From NCBI GenBank assembly GCA_016784735.1, contig JADHUC010000100.1, forward strand, positions 1 to 34,060: 34,060 bases of DNA, given 5' to 3'. Under the pieces are notes generated by a model, which worked only from the letters and a program-made list of their open reading frames with translations, was not told the origin of the DNA and made no database searches. A program made the translations under genes and the position numbers. Below are positions 33,512 through 34,060 of the stretch, piece by piece. Position 1 is the stretch's first letter; each line of letters begins with the position of its first letter. The DNA comes from Pirellulaceae bacterium (GTDB taxonomy: Bacteria > Planctomycetota > Planctomycetia > Pirellulales > Pirellulaceae).

Positions 33512-34060
33512 ATGCGTGTGGCGATGAGCGTCGACGGCAAGAGCGCAGTTTGCACCGCCGATCCGCCTACCAGCGGGTACGATGATTTTCTCCGCCTGCT
33601 GGGCGAGGCAAATGTACCTACGCGGATGGTCGACGACGAGCGGATCGAATCCCAGGTTTCTCGGGCCGGGCGATGGCGCTATCCCGAATGGTCATCTGTG
33701 TGCGAAGCTTCGGACCGGCGTCGCAAGAAACACCATCGCGGCCAAGCGGACGTGGTCGAAATCCGCGCGAACGAATCTCGGCCGAGCCCCGTTTGGCTGA
33801 CGCTCCTGCGTCGCTATTGGCTAGGTGGACTGCTGAGCGTGGCAGTGCATGTCGCTCTGTTGATCGCGTTGGGCATCCAAGTAATCCAAGCCACCTTTGA
33901 AAGCGACGACAACGTTCTGTATGTGATCGGCGACCACCGAGCCGGTGATGCAACTACCGAACCGCCGCGGTTTCTTGAAATATCGGTCCCCAGTGCCGTG
34001 CAGGTTCAATCGGCGGGGCGATTATCGAATCCGGTATCGGCTCCCACGCCAAAGCATGAT
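33512..34060 (+). CDS. Partial membrane-anchored protein, 3' end missing
   Basis: A stop-free frame of 183 codons from ATG 33512 to the window edge. The N-terminal 95 residues are soluble and Arg-rich (SGYDDFLRLLGE, RRRKKHHRGQADVVEI), followed by a single TM helix at about 103-125 (WLGGLLSVAVHVALLIALGI) and a presumably external part rich in Pro/Ser (SVPSAVQVQS). Many planctomycete proteins have such a 'hydrophilic head, one TM, Pro/Ser linker' organisation before a vWA or other domain, but the window ends too early to tell. The ATG at 33524 is an alternative start; no clear ribosome binding site is seen for either. Divergent from the aminotransferase gene. Confidence 0.68.
   Translation, partial: MRVAMSVDGKSAVCTADPPTSGYDDFLRLLGEANVPTRMVDDERIESQVSRAGRWRYPEWSSVCEASDRRRKKHHRGQADVVEIRANESRPSPVWLTLLRRYWLGGLLSVAVHVALLIALGIQVIQATFESDDNVLYVIGDHRAGDATTEPPRFLEISVPSAVQVQSAGRLSNPVSAPTPKHD

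Overview
The window looks like chromosomal DNA from a planctomycete (Planctomycetota, probably Pirellulales-like). This rests on protein families and architecture, not on any database search. The families include secreted WD40 proteins, a TIGR03067-type protein, DUF4159/prenyltransferase-like fusions, a MoxR-DUF58-BatA cluster, a very large TolC-like lipoprotein, an Uma2-type nuclease and many secreted proteins of unknown function. The sequence is moderately GC-rich, genes are loosely packed, and no phage or plasmid backbone genes are visible.

Left region (1-9326, all + strand): a secreted BNR/Asp-box sialidase-like protein, a secreted WD40 protein, a small TIGR03067-like secreted protein, then a tight three-gene run. 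That run is two large secreted WD40 proteins (3840-5864 and 5914-8004) followed 11 nt later by an FG-GAP/VCBS beta-propeller gene (8016-9326). The FG-GAP gene carries one in-frame TGA at 8316. The frame continues intact beyond it, the next codon is Cys, and a hairpin with a CGU loop lies 20 nt downstream. This fits a bacterial SECIS, so the gene is best read as an undescribed extracytoplasmic selenoprotein with a Sec-Cys pair. It is the most interesting item in the window.

Middle region (9293-19615): a small secreted carboxypeptidase-regulatory-like protein (-); a secreted protein of unknown function (+) behind a good sigma70-type promoter; two small membrane proteins and a truncated haemoglobin (-); tRNA-Val(CAC) (-); an FAH-family protein plus an alpha-ketoglutarate-semialdehyde-dehydrogenase-like ALDH, which look like the last two steps of non-phosphorylating pentose/sugar-acid oxidation; Uma2 (-) divergent from a TPR protein and an HD-domain protein (+); and a nicotinamidase (-). 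The nicotinamidase C-terminus runs into a 25-bp inverted repeat.

Right region (19641-34060): a two-DUF4159 protein (-) diverges from a MoxR ATPase-DUF58-BatA cluster (+) across a 31-bp perfect palindrome. The cluster is split between DUF58 and BatA by an IS200/IS605-type HUH transposase. The transposase is bracketed by four REP-like hairpins whose stems vary by compensatory changes while the GAA loop and GCAGGC tail stay fixed. Downstream are an overlapping MarR regulator/TolC-like pair preceded by two TTCA-N4-TGAACG boxes 31 bp apart, an unknown helical protein, a class V aminotransferase (-), and a partial membrane-anchored protein that runs off the end.

All functional calls come from reading motifs in the sequence and from general family knowledge; none was checked by alignment.
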